In this document: piece by piece, positions 37,554 through 48,950 of the stretch
Position numbering within the stretch: the stretch's first letter is position 1
Layout: each line of letters begins with the position of its first letter
From: Sycobia sp. Sy_11
Taxonomy: Eukaryota > Arthropoda > Insecta > Hymenoptera > Epichrysomallidae
Direction of reading: 5' to 3'
Assembly: GCA_018907035.1 (NCBI GenBank)
Contig: JACCIC010000034.1
Span: forward strand, 2,017,501 to 2,081,500
DNA length: 64,000 bases
Notes under the pieces: generated by a model
Told to the model about the DNA's origin: nothing
The model's input: the letters and a program-made list of their open reading frames with translations, nothing else
Databases searched by the model: none
Program-made: the position numbers and the translations under genes

Positions 37554-37603
<50 letters not shown>
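37551..37603. repeat. (TACA)n-(TA)n tract
   Basis: TACATATA units pass into pure TA. Confidence 0.92.
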
Positions 37604-37607
<4 letters not shown>

Positions 37608-38121
37608 ACTATAGTATCGCGTTGGCACGTGTACATCTCGCGAATCTCCGGGAATACAGCGCGAGTGACCTCGCTCGGTTTTCCGAAAAATTTCTATTTC
37701 CATGTAAAGCAAGAGAGGGGGGAATCGGTCAGCGGGTCTGACAAGTCCGACGACGACGTCGACGATCACGCGACGCTTCTATTTCAGCTCGCGCCTGTGG
37801 GCTCAAAGTCAAGAGCAAAGCTCTGTATATATATAACTCGCGGTATTTGGCAGCGCGGGCAGCTCTATGGAATTTTTCTACCACGTTCTATAAGGTGTGT
37901 ATCGAGAAGGAGGAGAAAATAGTCAAGTAGAATTGCACTCATTGTCCTGGGGATTATTTTTACGAATTTACGTTATCAACGGCAAAATGGGGCGCGGAAG
38001 GCGGACGCACGTCTCCGCTCGTCGGTGAAGGCCACGTTTCCGCGCCTCTCTCGCGTCCGATGCGAAAGAGGAGTAGGCAAAGGAGACAGATAGATAAAGC
38101 GCGCGCGTGCGCGCGAGAGGG

Positions 38122-38149
38122 GGAGAGAGAGAGAGAGAGAGAGAGAGAC
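38122..38149. repeat. (GA)n beside CG alternation
   Basis: About 13 GA units, immediately preceded by CGCGCGTGCGCGCG at 38,100-38,115. Confidence 0.92.
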
Positions 38150-38314
38150 GAACGCGGGCAGTCGGCACATTATCCCAGCGATTCTGGGAACGGCGCAGGT
38201 CCGGCCTTGACTTATGTAGCCGCTGGCCTATGCCTCGAAAATGCAACGAACTGCATTCGTGCGCGCGGCCTGATGCGGCGGTCTGCTTGTAGCTCAATTT
38301 TTTTACTCCCGCGC

Positions 38315-38340
38315 GGCCGCCACCGCCGCCGCCGCCGGCG
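38315..38340. repeat. (CCG)n trinucleotide array
   Basis: About five perfect CCG units and several variants. CCG arrays are rare in this window. Confidence 0.88.
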
Positions 38341-38459
38341 AGAGTTCTGCGCGGGTCCTCTTTTTCTGCACTCGCGGGTCCGATACCTTTATATACTCCT
38401 TTTTTCATAGTAAAAAGTTAATTAGTGTTTCGTGTTTTTATCGGACTCCTCAGAATCGC

Positions 38460-38529
38460 TCTGTCTCTCTCCCTGTCTCTCTCTCTCTCTCTCCCTGTCT
38501 CTCTCTCTCTCCCTGTCTCTCTCTCTCTC

Positions 38530-38595
<66 letters not shown>

Positions 38596-38610
38596 GCTCT
38601 CTCTATCTCG
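38460..38610. repeat. (CT)n array with internal higher-order units
   Basis: About 150 bp of pyrimidines. The left part repeats a longer unit marked by CCCTGT (at about 38,471, 38,493 and 38,512), each followed by a CT run. The right part is nearly pure CT. The variant units show that segments of the array were duplicated as blocks. Confidence 0.93.
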
Positions 38611-38808
38611 CCTCCAGCTCCTCGCGCCGCGCAGCGCGCCCGGCTTTATTTTGTCATAAGTTATACGGACTCGATTTATTACGCGGTAATTAAGTGCTCT
38701 CGGGATCTCTCTAGTATATATAGTTCGGTTCGTATTATTATAAACGCGCGCGCGGCGGGAAGAAAAGACGCCGCGTATAGTCTCGCGGAATCCTGCGGGA
38801 CTGGCATA

Positions 38809-38854
38809 TGTGTGTGCGTGCGTGCGTGCGTGCGCGCGCGCGCGCGTGTGTGTA
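38809..38854. repeat. (GT)-(GCGT)-(CG)-(GT) tract
   Basis: TGTG, then four GCGT units, then CGCGCGCG, then GTGTGTG. About 46 bp of strict purine-pyrimidine alternation, a strong Z-DNA candidate. Confidence 0.92.
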
Positions 38855-40947
38855 GAAACCACAAGTATACACGTATAGGTAAGAGACGCCGCCGATTTAA
38901 TTCGGCGCGATCGATCAAATTCGAAGGCTCAGGGAATTTAATTTAGCCGCTTCGTGACTCGACAATTACAATCCCTTGGATATAATATTGGCATTGATGT
39001 ATAACAAATTACTTTGTTGACGGTAAAACAGGTGGAGAGTAAAAACTGACCGATAACGTCGGTGATACCCTTTTTCCACAAATAATGCCTGAAAAATACA
39101 GCGGCAAAATAATGTCCAGAGCGGCTGGTCGATGTTCTCGTCCGAGAAATTATAGTTTTGACCGTTCGTCGTTTGCGCCCGAGAGTGATTTAAAACTCTA
39201 ATATTTCGAACGTATATTGCATTGATTAATAGAGGAACAAAGTCTGGGCTTATTTTATTTTCAAACTTACATTTGACAGAGTTATTAAGTTTCAAATTTC
39301 AGATCTGCGCACAATTTTCATCCTTTTCGCACTATATATATAGGTAAATTAGAAATTATTACTGTGTGATATGATTTCAAATATTTATGGTAAAAGTAAT
39401 TGGCAAAGTCTCGTAACAGTCTCTGCTGCGCTGAAAAAATATTTGAATATAAAGCTAGTATCTCGTAGAAAAAATGACGATAAGCTCGCTCCGACAATTT
39501 TTTTTTAGACATTGATCACAATTAGGAAGCTATATATATGGAAAATTTGCTATATTAAATTAAGAATTGAGGTACGCGCTGAAGAAAATTATTTGTTAAC
39601 ATTCCACAAAAGAATCCATAATAAGAATTAGCCAAGTTACCTGTTTTTCAAAACTCGAAAACTTCAGGAATAACGTATTTTTTCTAAAAAAGTTTTTTGT
39701 AACTTTAATCAGAATAGTGGGAAAGTATCTACTTGAAAATAGTAACGTAAAGGATTTTTCTAAACCTGTGCCTCGTAATGCCTTCAAGTTCATGGCCTTT
39801 AAAGGCACTGATATCGCTGAGTTGCTCGAGTAAAAAATCATTTTATGATGGCACACTAAAAATAGCTTTGATTATGATCTATAACCATCAATTCATTCTA
39901 ATCGTACGCTATTTATTAACGTTTTATAGACGTTACTTAAATTCAACTGTCATTTCAATGCCATATATTGATCACAATTAAAAAAATTATTAAGAACACT
40001 GGAATCTCATATTAATGACAAAAAAGACGATCTGCGCGTTTATAACAAAACACGTATACTCGAGGCTATATTTGCGTATTTTTCATAGCAAAATTAAAAA
40101 ATGAAGACAAATTATGATGTAATTTAACCATTATTAAAAAATATACAGAGAACTCATTTTTATGCTATTCGAACAGTTTCTGGTAATATTTAAACAAAAA
40201 CGCAACTCGTTAAAATTTGAACTAATAAAAATATTAGAAATATATGTTTCATGTACATAAATGAAACAATGAGTATGTTGAATAATATAATTAAAGTGTA
40301 GATAGCATATGCAGTTTAAGAATTTTTTTCCGAATAACAATAAACAAAAACGTTTTATAATTAGTCAATGACTACCCTCAATGTTTTTCGAGTAATCTGA
40401 TGCAAAATCATCTGAATAATTCAGAACCATTTCATTTCGGTACGCTTTATACGTATGGTAAAAATTTAAGCAGGCGTGCCATTATAAAAATTAAAGACAG
40501 GAAACCCGAAAATTGCAACTTTTATAATATTAGGACACGTATTATATGATCTTCTTTTATTATAGCAGGCCAGACTGGTTTTCGACTTGGTTTTCGAACT
40601 ATCGTTAATCGTAAATGCCAAGTTCGATCGAAATAAGCAGGACCAAAAGAAATTCGTGAATCCAGCGTGAGGCGCAAGACTGTGGGGACTGCATGTTCAT
40701 CCCAGCAGATTAGAAAGCGAGGCAAAACAATGAATTTTCGTGCATTTTCGAATTTGTGAATAGTGTAGGCGTGGCCTAGGTGTAAAAATATGCCCAGCCT
40801 GAACTTCCTGTGTATACAAGGGGCAACGAACGGGGAACTGTTTAGATAGGTTTGATATTGAAATTCAGCACTACTGAAACAGAATTTATTGAAGTATGCT
40901 GTTGATACTGAAAATAATATGTATAAGGAAAATTATGCGTGCAAGCG

Positions 40948-40949
<2 letters not shown>

Positions 40950-41002
<53 letters not shown>
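40950..41002. repeat. (TA)n tract
   Basis: About 26 TA units in AT-rich DNA. Confidence 0.95.
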
Positions 41003-41007
<5 letters not shown>

Positions 41008-41409
41008 CTATATATAATTTGGTGCCGATTGATTTTACATGTATTAGAAAATTTTTTTATTACAGTACTGTCGACTCTGCATAGTTTGGCGAGACGCCGC
41101 TTTCTTTTTTTTCAAATTAAACTCGCGCGATTCTCGAAAAATTAAAAAATGTCACAGATATTATAGAAGCGTGAAGTATCTCCCGGTATCGTTTCTCTAT
41201 CTCGAGCTCTGTCATCGCACTAAGCTCGACTGTCACCAATATTCAATTGTATTCAATTAGCGTGATAATATTTCTCAATTATATGAAAGAAGAGGAGTAT
41301 ATGTCGGAATGTCATGCGCTACTTATCGAAATTTTACATTTTCGTTTAAACTTGTATATACATTAAAAGGCAACTGCGTGTGACGAGGATTCGTGTATGA
41401 TTATTGCGG

Positions 41410-41468
41410 TCGTTGTCGTTGTTTTTTTGCTGTTGTTTTTTTTGTTGCTGCTATTGTTGTTGTTATTA
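41410..41468. repeat. Degenerate (TTG)n tract
   Basis: TTG units mixed with T runs, CTG and TTA. An old, decayed trinucleotide array. Confidence 0.75.
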
Positions 41469-41599
41469 TGTATTAACATTAAATTTCATCAAAGTTCGTC
41501 GGTAAGTGTAATTAAACACGAGAGGGAGATCGTTTTTTTGGCGCAGAACATTAAATCGGCAATTACTTGTTTTTTTTCAATGCGTTATAACGAAGCTTA

Positions 41600-42020
41600 A
41601 TTATCCCGTACTAATTTAACGAAATAATATTACAAAGCGCACGCTCGAGTCCGTAAAAATAACGAGGGGAGGGGGGATTTCGGGCGGCGCCGCGCGCTCC
41701 GCGTCAGCATCGTCGCGGGGAGGTCGGCCCACACCGTTATATTATATTAATAAACCGACGAAAGACGCATGGATTGACTGCATCCTGCGATTATCTTCGT
41801 ACATACATGCGGAAGTGTGTGTGCGTGTGTGTATATATGCGGGTATCATTTCCTCCCAACCAGGGATGCCGAAATAACCGAAACCTCGTACTTATCTCCG
41901 CTTTCATTTATTCCGTCCCGATGCGCATTATTATCGTATCGTGCAGCACCGATGCTGGAATCTTTATTTATTTCAGATATAATAATGATTTTCGATTGCC
42001 TTATCTGTCATTCTACTTTT
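41600..42020. other. Small GC-richer island
   Basis: A CpG-rich core at 41,660-41,740. No array and no coding evidence. Confidence 0.45.
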
Positions 42021-42535
42021 GAATGAGCTTATAACGTCGCATGATAAATTGAACTATTATTATCGATAATTTTATTACCGTATATCGTTCATCGTTGATA
42101 CGATATATATATATATATATATATGCTACGAGCAATGAAACGATTTCTTTAATTATATAAACGTATATTAATCTGCAATATATACAACGTATACCGATGA
42201 TTTAGACCGTCGTTCTGAAAACAACAATGTATATAATATACAGCGAGATTAATGTATTGTCAAATTATAAACTGACTCGTTAATTAAATTAATTATACAG
42301 CACTCCATAATATGTTTATTTATTTAACGTAATTATGAATTTATATTAAAATATTAAATTTTTTATACCTTTATATTTATGTATAAATTATTAAATTACC
42401 CCCTGAAATTTTTTTTTCGAAGGAATTTTTAGAAATTTTATTCTGGAATACGCATGTTTCAGAAAACAAATAAAATGAAAAATTTTTCATGCAAAACTTA
42501 ATCAATTTTCTGCATTACACTCTGAAATTAAGAGA

Positions 42536-42571
42536 CAGAAAGAAAGAAAGAAAGAGAAAAAGACAGAGAGA
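42536..42571. repeat. (GAAA)n/(GA)n tract
   Basis: Three to four GAAA units followed by degenerate GA. Confidence 0.8.
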
Positions 42572-43029
42572 TCATTTTATTTCCGACGAGTAAAATCGTT
42601 TATGTTTTTTATAAATATATATAATACTTAAGTGGTAGATTTTTCGAGATCAGAATTTTGTAATAAATGGTTATATAAAATATTTAAATTCTGTATGTAA
42701 TCCTTATTTTGTTTTTGCTGCTAGTATATATGTACTAATATAATTAATTAGTTTAAATTAAAAGAACGCTTCGAATTATTATAATAAATATAAATAAATA
42801 ATATTTAAGCATTTGAAAAATATTTAATAAGATTGATATGTTATTGGAGTCTAATTAAAACCTGGAATATATACCTACAATACGTAGCTAATGAAACTAT
42901 TATACGCAGTTTAGTGGATAATAAATCTAGATAGAGAGGAGGTAGTGAGGTCGCTATTGATATAAACAAATTATTTTATTATCTTGAAGCATATTTATGT
43001 TCTTACTTTTGTTATTTTTACAAATATTG

Positions 43030-43100
43030 GTTTCATTGTAATCCTGCGGTCAATGAATTAGGATTTTGTACGAACTTCCTATGATAATAGCTTCAATTCA
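43030..43100 (+). repeat. Fold-back family, single arm
   Basis: This segment matches the right arm of the near-palindrome (52,417-52,485) in the same orientation. It aligns without a gap from GTTTCATTG (43,030) through the identical GGATTTTGTACG (43,061-43,072) and ACTTCCTAT, then with a small indel. Many of the differences between 43,039 and 43,060 are transitions. A matching left arm was not clear, so this may be half of an old copy. Confidence 0.7.
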
Positions 43101-43155
43101 TGTTTCATGCAGGAAAGATAATATCGCGTTCATGTTTCATGCACGAAAGATAATA
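43097..43155. repeat. 27-bp direct duplication, period 32 bp
   Basis: Units at 43,097-43,123 and 43,129-43,155 differ at one position (G/C); both begin TTCATGTTTCATGCA. The first unit overlaps the end of the fold-back arm. Confidence 0.9.
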
Positions 43156-43285
43156 GCCAGTTTAAGAACCACCGGCATAGCGCGGTCGCTGCACTATTTA
43201 CTTCTATATTGGGAGTTCGAACTTTCAATCAATGAAAAAAATTATTTATCACTTCTCTATGAACAATTTTCAAGAGTAAATATAG

Positions 43286-43400
43286 TACGAGGGCGGTTCA
43301 ATAAGTGCCCGTGTTAGAAATGAAGACATCAGTTTTTCAAAAGAAATTTTTTTATTGTTCAACATAGTTCCTTTTTAGAAAGATGCACTTCTTCCAACGT
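43286..43400 (-). mobile_element. Mariner-like element, 3' end remnant
   Basis: A TA at 43,286-43,287 is followed by a terminal-repeat-like CGAGGGCGGTTCAATAAGTG. Then, on the minus strand, come the last 15 codons of a mariner-type transposase (43,399 to 43,355, stop TAA at 43,352-43,354), reading RWKKCIFLKRNYVEQ. This matches the usual C-terminal pattern of mariner transposases (a W..CI...G.Y.EQ ending). The match stops at about 43,400, and a stop codon in frame immediately precedes it, so everything upstream of the tail is lost. The terminal repeat differs from that of the 55-kb element, so a different lineage is implied. Confidence 0.8.
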
Positions 43401-43901
43401 TATAATTAATACCGAAGTTCAATACCTTGCTACTAGGTTTCTTCATAACAAAATACCTTGTTTTTAGCTTAAAAATGTTTAGCATTTCCATCAGGGATGT
43501 TCGCCTAAAAACATCGATGATTCAAGATAATTAATTCTTTTTATGATGTGAAAATAAACTCGGCTATTTGTAAATGATGTCATTACTTAATTAAGCTGCA
43601 TTTCCGTTAAAACTTTTTTTTTTTTATATATTTGTATAAATTACGCATGCTGTTATTTATAGGGATGCATATAAAATGCACTTAGCCATTTGTTTTAATG
43701 ATCCATCGTTTTAAGACGTTATTGCGTTATATAATTTTTTTTTATTAATCTGCTTCGGAAGATTTTTGAACAATATTTTATATAAATGTTATTCTGATAT
43801 ATGCACACTTTTTGTTTTACTATGAAAAGATTTACAATCTAATTTCATAAACTATTATCTTTGTATTTTTCTTTTATTATATTACTGAATTTAGAAAAAT
43901 C

Positions 43902-44110
43902 TTTTATATAAATTTTTTATAAAATACATATAAGATTTATAAGTTGTAAATTTCTTAATATGCTATGAACACATATTATTATGTGTCGCTGTATTACAAT
44001 CAGTAGGAGATCTGATTATATCAGTAAACTAATTTGTAATTTAATTGAACTTTTGAAAATATTTTATATAAATTTTTTATAAAATACATTCTCACTATGC
44101 TAAGAACATA
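43902..44110. repeat. Spaced direct duplication, period 160 bp
   Basis: A 28-bp stretch (starting TTTTATATAAATTTTTTATA) is identical at 43,902-43,929 and 44,062-44,089. Downstream both copies have a related TATGCT...GAACA-type segment, at different distances. It looks like an old tandem duplication with a later deletion. The 28-mer is also a partial palindrome. Confidence 0.8.
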
Positions 44111-44449
44111 TCAACCTTACCTAACTACTTTACTTTTGTTAAAGGTTGTTTTTTTGAAATTATATTTATACTCTAATATTTTCGATAATTTATAAATTTA
44201 ATATAATTAATGTACCTGAAAGCTGCCTAATATTAATGTACATGTTTAATTATATATATATATATTTCACAATTTTTTATTTTTCTTTTTATAGTGTATA
44301 ATAAAATCAGTAAAAAAGGCATTTCTGTTTAAAAATAAAAAAAAAAATAAAGCTCCTTTGAAACTACTGAAATATCTACATATTTCACAATATCGCAAGA
44401 ATCAAAAGAGCAAAGGAAATCTAAATTATCTGTATAGGCATTCTGGTCA

Positions 44450-44800
44450 AAGCTGAAGTGAATGAAGGAACCACCCAAATTTTCTCGAAGTTCTGATCCG
44501 GCCGCTGCTACCGCGCAACTTCCCGAGTGCCTCGACAGATTTCACCAGTTCCGTGAAAAGATTTTCCGGAAAAAACTCCATAAAAATATCTCGAAACATG
44601 CCGCAGCCCTTAAAACAGAAAAATCCGTATGGCTATTGTGCAGAGCGGCTTTAGAAACGCCTCGTATATACGGACTTGCGGGCTTTTTCCTGTCTATTCA
44701 ACTATACAACCTACATACTGCACCCTCCTCTCCCGCCTTTTTCTGGGGACCTAAATAGTATGCGCGTCATTGAACGCCGCGCCGCATACAATTCCGAACA
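44450..44800. other. Small GC-richer island
   Basis: A moderately GC-rich patch. A 98-codon plus-strand frame at 44,462-44,758 is of mixed composition but has no domain that I recognise. Confidence 0.4.
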
Positions 44801-46290
44801 AATAATGTGTACATCAATTAGTTGGAGGAAATCATTTGGGTAGTCGAAATATTTTGGGATCTTTTAATATTAACAATTTAATTCTGATCAGTATGTATAG
44901 AAATTTGGTTGAATGACAGCTGTTGTGCATATAAATATATAGAGGTGGACTTTTTCTTAAAGTAGGTCACATAGGAGTAGTTTGGTCTGTACACGTGGGC
45001 CTACTTTATTTAGAAATTTATTGAATGATACAATAAAGGTAATTCAAGAAAAATTAATAGCTGAGTTTGTAACAATTTGTGTAATTTTCTCATTAAAAAA
45101 AAAAACATAATAAATATTTTTAGTTTTATAATGCAAAGCTTTTTGTAAACACGCTTATAAACCCAATATTTAGAGAAATAAAAATTTATATTTTAAATAA
45201 TATAGAAATTCTTTTATATTAAATAATATTCTAACGCATATTATAAAGTATTACATGTATTAGTTTGCTTTATTTGTGTCATTCGGCGAGAATACTATTT
45301 TTAATTTTTGATAGCATTGTAATATTGCTTCAAAGATTTGCCGAAACCAAAAACAGAATATATATTTTTTTTTAATATATTTTAATTTTTTAGCCACCAG
45401 TTTCAATGCAACAACTATATCTTTGATTTGCAAATAATCCTAACCTTCATGTATCGGTGTATTTATAATTCAGAACTTTTTTTGTCGATTAGTGACTAAT
45501 CAGTCACAAATTTTTAACAATGTGAGGTCTAAGTGCTGTTATCATAATATTTTTCGAGTATAAAATTTTAATTATTTTTATAATTATTTAATCAGTAGCT
45601 TTAGATAAGCGTTGCAGTATTTTTAATTTTTAATTTATTATCAAGTGAGTACTAGAGTCTTTATTTAGTCTTTAAGCTATTCTATTAATTCGTCCATATT
45701 GTTTACACCTCACCTTATTTATTAAACCATTTATGTAGAGATGAACAAACAATTTTTAATATACCGAGTCGAAGAAAGAAAATACTGAAATGAAGAAAAC
45801 ATTAGATCGAGCAATATTAAGTTTTTTATTTTATTATTTTTTATTTATTATTTATCGTATGATATCAAAACGATTATCTGCTTTGGTCAATAGAATTGAA
45901 CAGTTTTTTATGCAAAAATGTTTTTCCATATTATATTATTTTTTTATTAAATAATATGCAAACGGAATTTTGATTTTTGCTATTGTTTAAATAAAATAGA
46001 ATAGAATAGAAAGTACAAATAAACTTTAAGCATTAGTAGATGGTGTGTCAGTATTTAATATCTTTTTAATAACTCGATACTATAAAATTTCTGCAATAAA
46101 ATTGTTTAATACGCAGATAGAATGACTATTAAATTAGAAAGCTAAATTTATAAATCACGATAAATGCGCAGGATGCGATCAGCTTGAAACATGACAGCAA
46201 TAATTATTATAAATAACTGACTTTATACTATTATTTATTATTGGCAAAATTTCAAAATTGTGAAAAAAAGCTGGCATTCGAAAATTCTTT
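44800..46290. other. AT-rich DNA without recognised features
   Basis: About 1.5 kb of AT-rich sequence. No array, transposon end or coding signal. Confidence 0.55.
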
Positions 46291-46858
46291 TCTTTTACGT
46301 GCGTAATTAGTGGTGACAGCTACTATAGTCTGCTATATATACGTACAATACATCGAATTTTTCCGTGTTAAAATCGAAAACGATGCCGAGCGTTTGGCAC
46401 GCCTTTCGTCAAACCTCCCTCTCGTGGACAGACTGCCGACGACATCAAGAAGTTTTCCGGAAAAAGTCGTAAAATGGCCCTTCGAATACGTCGGGCTTTC
46501 CCTCCGCTCTCAAATTCGGTCGACAATTCGTCATTGACGCATTTGAGGTCAGCGGCAGCGATTGAGTCCCGAATTCTATGCGTAATATCGACAAATCGCC
46601 CGGCGAATCGGGGCCACCGCGTGCAGGCCCGCCCTCCCGCTGTCGTTGTATATACCATACCGAGTACCTTACTGCTTTTTCGCCAACACGACGGGCCCCG
46701 TAATTCCGTTGTGGGTACGGGGGGGGGGGCGACTGTCTAAGTACATCCGCATCGAGTGTATACTATATATATATATAATGTATCCTATAAGCAACTAAAA
46801 GTACGCGGTGCGAGTCACACATATATACACAATACATACATACACGATTTCTTAACGA

Positions 46859-46880
46859 CAGCTGCTGCTGCTGCTGCTGC
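46859..46880. repeat. (CTG)7 trinucleotide array
   Basis: Seven CTG units (CAG on the other strand). A short (CA)n follows at 46,900-46,915. In frame it would give a poly-Ala, poly-Cys or poly-Leu stretch, but no credible coding frame contains it. Confidence 0.9.
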
Positions 46881-47163
46881 AACGACAGTAGTCAACGATA
46901 CACACACACACACACATTTACGCGTGCAGACTGTAATATGGTGCTGACTGTTGAGCTTATGGGGCTATAGATATATATAGCGAAGCCCGACGCTGACGCG
47001 GTGTAATACACGAAGTATATATACGAACACCCTCCCGGTCGGGCGAGTTTTTACGACTCGGATCTTGACGTTTACTGTCCGATATTACCTGGGAAAAACT
47101 AATTTTTACGACATTCCGGGAGATTTACGCGCCCGTTTCATTTTATAAAAAGGACGAGGAAAA

Positions 47164-47203
47164 GGGGGACCAGGGGTTGGGGGGGGGAGGAAGAGGGCGG
47201 AGG
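47164..47203 (+). other. G-quadruplex-type motif
   Basis: G5, G4, G9 and G3 runs separated by loops of 2-7 bases on the plus strand meet the usual four-run quadruplex pattern. Folding in vivo is not shown. Confidence 0.7.
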
Positions 47204-47386
47204 TGTGGTAGGACGAGTCGCGCTCGCTCGCGCGCATCTGTCCTCGTAAAAGTTGCTCCTGATGTTGCCGACAATCGCATTCGCGCGCATGAACATGCGC
47301 AACGACGGGCTTATATTATACGGAGGCTGGCCAACGTCTATTACTTGCATAATCCGCGCAAGAGCTTCTTCGGGAATCGTAAAAAC

Positions 47387-47389
<3 letters not shown>

Positions 47390-47429
<40 letters not shown>
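47390..47429. repeat. (TA)n tract
   Basis: About 20 TA units. Confidence 0.94.
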
Positions 47430-47432
<3 letters not shown>

Positions 47433-47699
47433 CAGTTGCAAGCGACCGCGAGAGCGCGCCTACAAGACCCGCAACGAGGAGTCCCACTAAGTAAGTAACC
47501 AATCGCGATATTGCGCGTTCAGTTTTGACTCGCACACCCTGTATTATACCTAGATATGTCTACGTAACCGACCTCTTATATAGAGGTTATCGGTGGTACG
47601 GCATAACGATTGTTCTTCTTAGAAAAAGGGTCTGCATAACATAGGACGTTGGTCCAGGACCACCTCCGCATCAGCTGAAGGCCGATCTAATGTAGATTT

Positions 47700-48478
47700 A
47701 TATTTCACCTCATTCTTATCATTTAAAATATAATTGTTAAATATACCACATTCTGTAAATGATATATTTTCTGAAATATTCTTATTATGGTTAAGTCTTG
47801 GCAGAAGACTTAATTTTGTTATTGTCTATGTATCAAAATTTTGAGAGAACATTTTCAATCATTGTTGATTTTTTTTTAATATTCGATTCTAGTTTTTGTG
47901 AATGCAGAAATATTAAATAATTGAATAAAATGTTTCAATCTTTAGCTTTTTAAAAATAAATGGAAATTTGTTTCTTCGCCAGTTCCTTGAAATTTACAGT
48001 TATTATCTTAATGTTTCTGTTCGTAACTCTTTGCATGGGTCTATCATAATTGCATTTATGATAGTTCTTACTAATTGAAAAAAATTTGCAAACTAATATG
48101 ATTTGTATAAATGGAATGCAACGTTCAAATCTGTATGATTTCATTTTGCGCGCTTTCATTTGTATTGCATAAAAGCGTATTATAGGATAACAAAAGAAAC
48201 GAATATTTCAAAAATTGTATCGAAGTTAATTAATTATTTCATTATGTGCATTTAGGGTTATATTTTGTATTATTTGTCTGAGTGTCTCCTATTGATATTT
48301 GATTAAAAGCTTTTAAAACTTTGTTTGGATTCTAAAGTTAATATATTAAAGTTTGCTATGATGACGAAGCAAAAATTATACAATTTATGCACTGATGAGA
48401 AAAACGTTAATGTAACAATAAATATTATTATTATCATTATTATTATTATCATTATTATTATTATTATCATTATTATTA

Positions 48479-48545
<67 letters not shown>

Positions 48546-48950
48546 TTAATTACTAAATTTTTCATAATTCAATAATGACTAAATTTTTCAACGAATCTAA
48601 CTTGTTAATATCTCGAGCTAAGCCCAAACGGAAGAAGCTATTTATTAATAAAAGTAAAAACTTCTTTTACAGAAATTTTTTTTAATTATTTAGTATAAGT
48701 TTTTAAAATATAAAAAATATACTATATGCTATAGACTTGTCTTATACAGTATTAAGAATACTTTTCGTAGTCATTTAGTTTGATCAGTTTCACAATGAGC
48801 CAATCGTATAAAATAAAGCACACTGCGATATTTTAAATAAATTCATATTGCTTTATCTTTATTATAACATAATGCAATTTGGACTCTTGTAATAATCATT
48901 AATTATCTATCACAATATCGGTTGAAAAATTTAGTTCGTACGAGTATCCC
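47700..48950. other. AT-rich DNA with (ATT)n
   Basis: AT-rich; the only notable content is the trinucleotide array listed separately. Confidence 0.55.
48423..48542. repeat. (ATT)n array with ATC variants, about 120 bp
   Basis: About 40 trinucleotide units. In the first half ATC replaces ATT at intervals of about 4-6 units (near 48,433, 48,448, 48,466 and 48,478), while the second half is pure ATT. It reads as poly-Ile in one frame, which is only a translation of the repeat. Confidence 0.96.

Larger units (their letters stand above)
37100..38960. other. Island with the densest mix of repeats
   Basis: Holds two long CT arrays, TA/TACA, GA, CCG and CG/GT arrays within 1.9 kb. Overlapping 146-190-codon frames are repeat-driven. 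No coding evidence. Confidence 0.55.
38960..41600. other. AT-rich DNA, mostly featureless
   Basis: AT-rich with (TA)n at 40,950 and a TTG-rich stretch at 41,410. Frames up to 109 codons have no recognised domains. A slightly GC-richer patch at 40,560-40,840 shows nothing specific. Confidence 0.55.
42020..44450. other. AT-rich DNA with transposon debris
   Basis: AT-rich region that contains a fold-back family arm, a local duplication, a mariner 3' end and a 160-bp spaced duplication, all listed separately. It also has (TA)n at 42,101-42,124. Confidence 0.55.
46290..47700. other. GC-richer island
   Basis: CpG-rich with CTG, CA, G-rich and TA repeats listed separately. Overlapping frames on both strands below 110 codons have no recognised domain. 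Confidence 0.5.

Noticed and set aside
44462..44758. 98-codon plus-strand frame of mixed composition
   Set aside because: Not low complexity, but short and without any recognisable motif or neighbouring exon.
46859..46880. (CTG)7 as part of a coding homopolymer tract
   Set aside because: The only enclosing frame (46,756-46,947) is 63 codons, repeat-rich at both ends and without other coding signals.
48325..48549. Poly-isoleucine open frame
   Set aside because: Pure translation of an ATT array.
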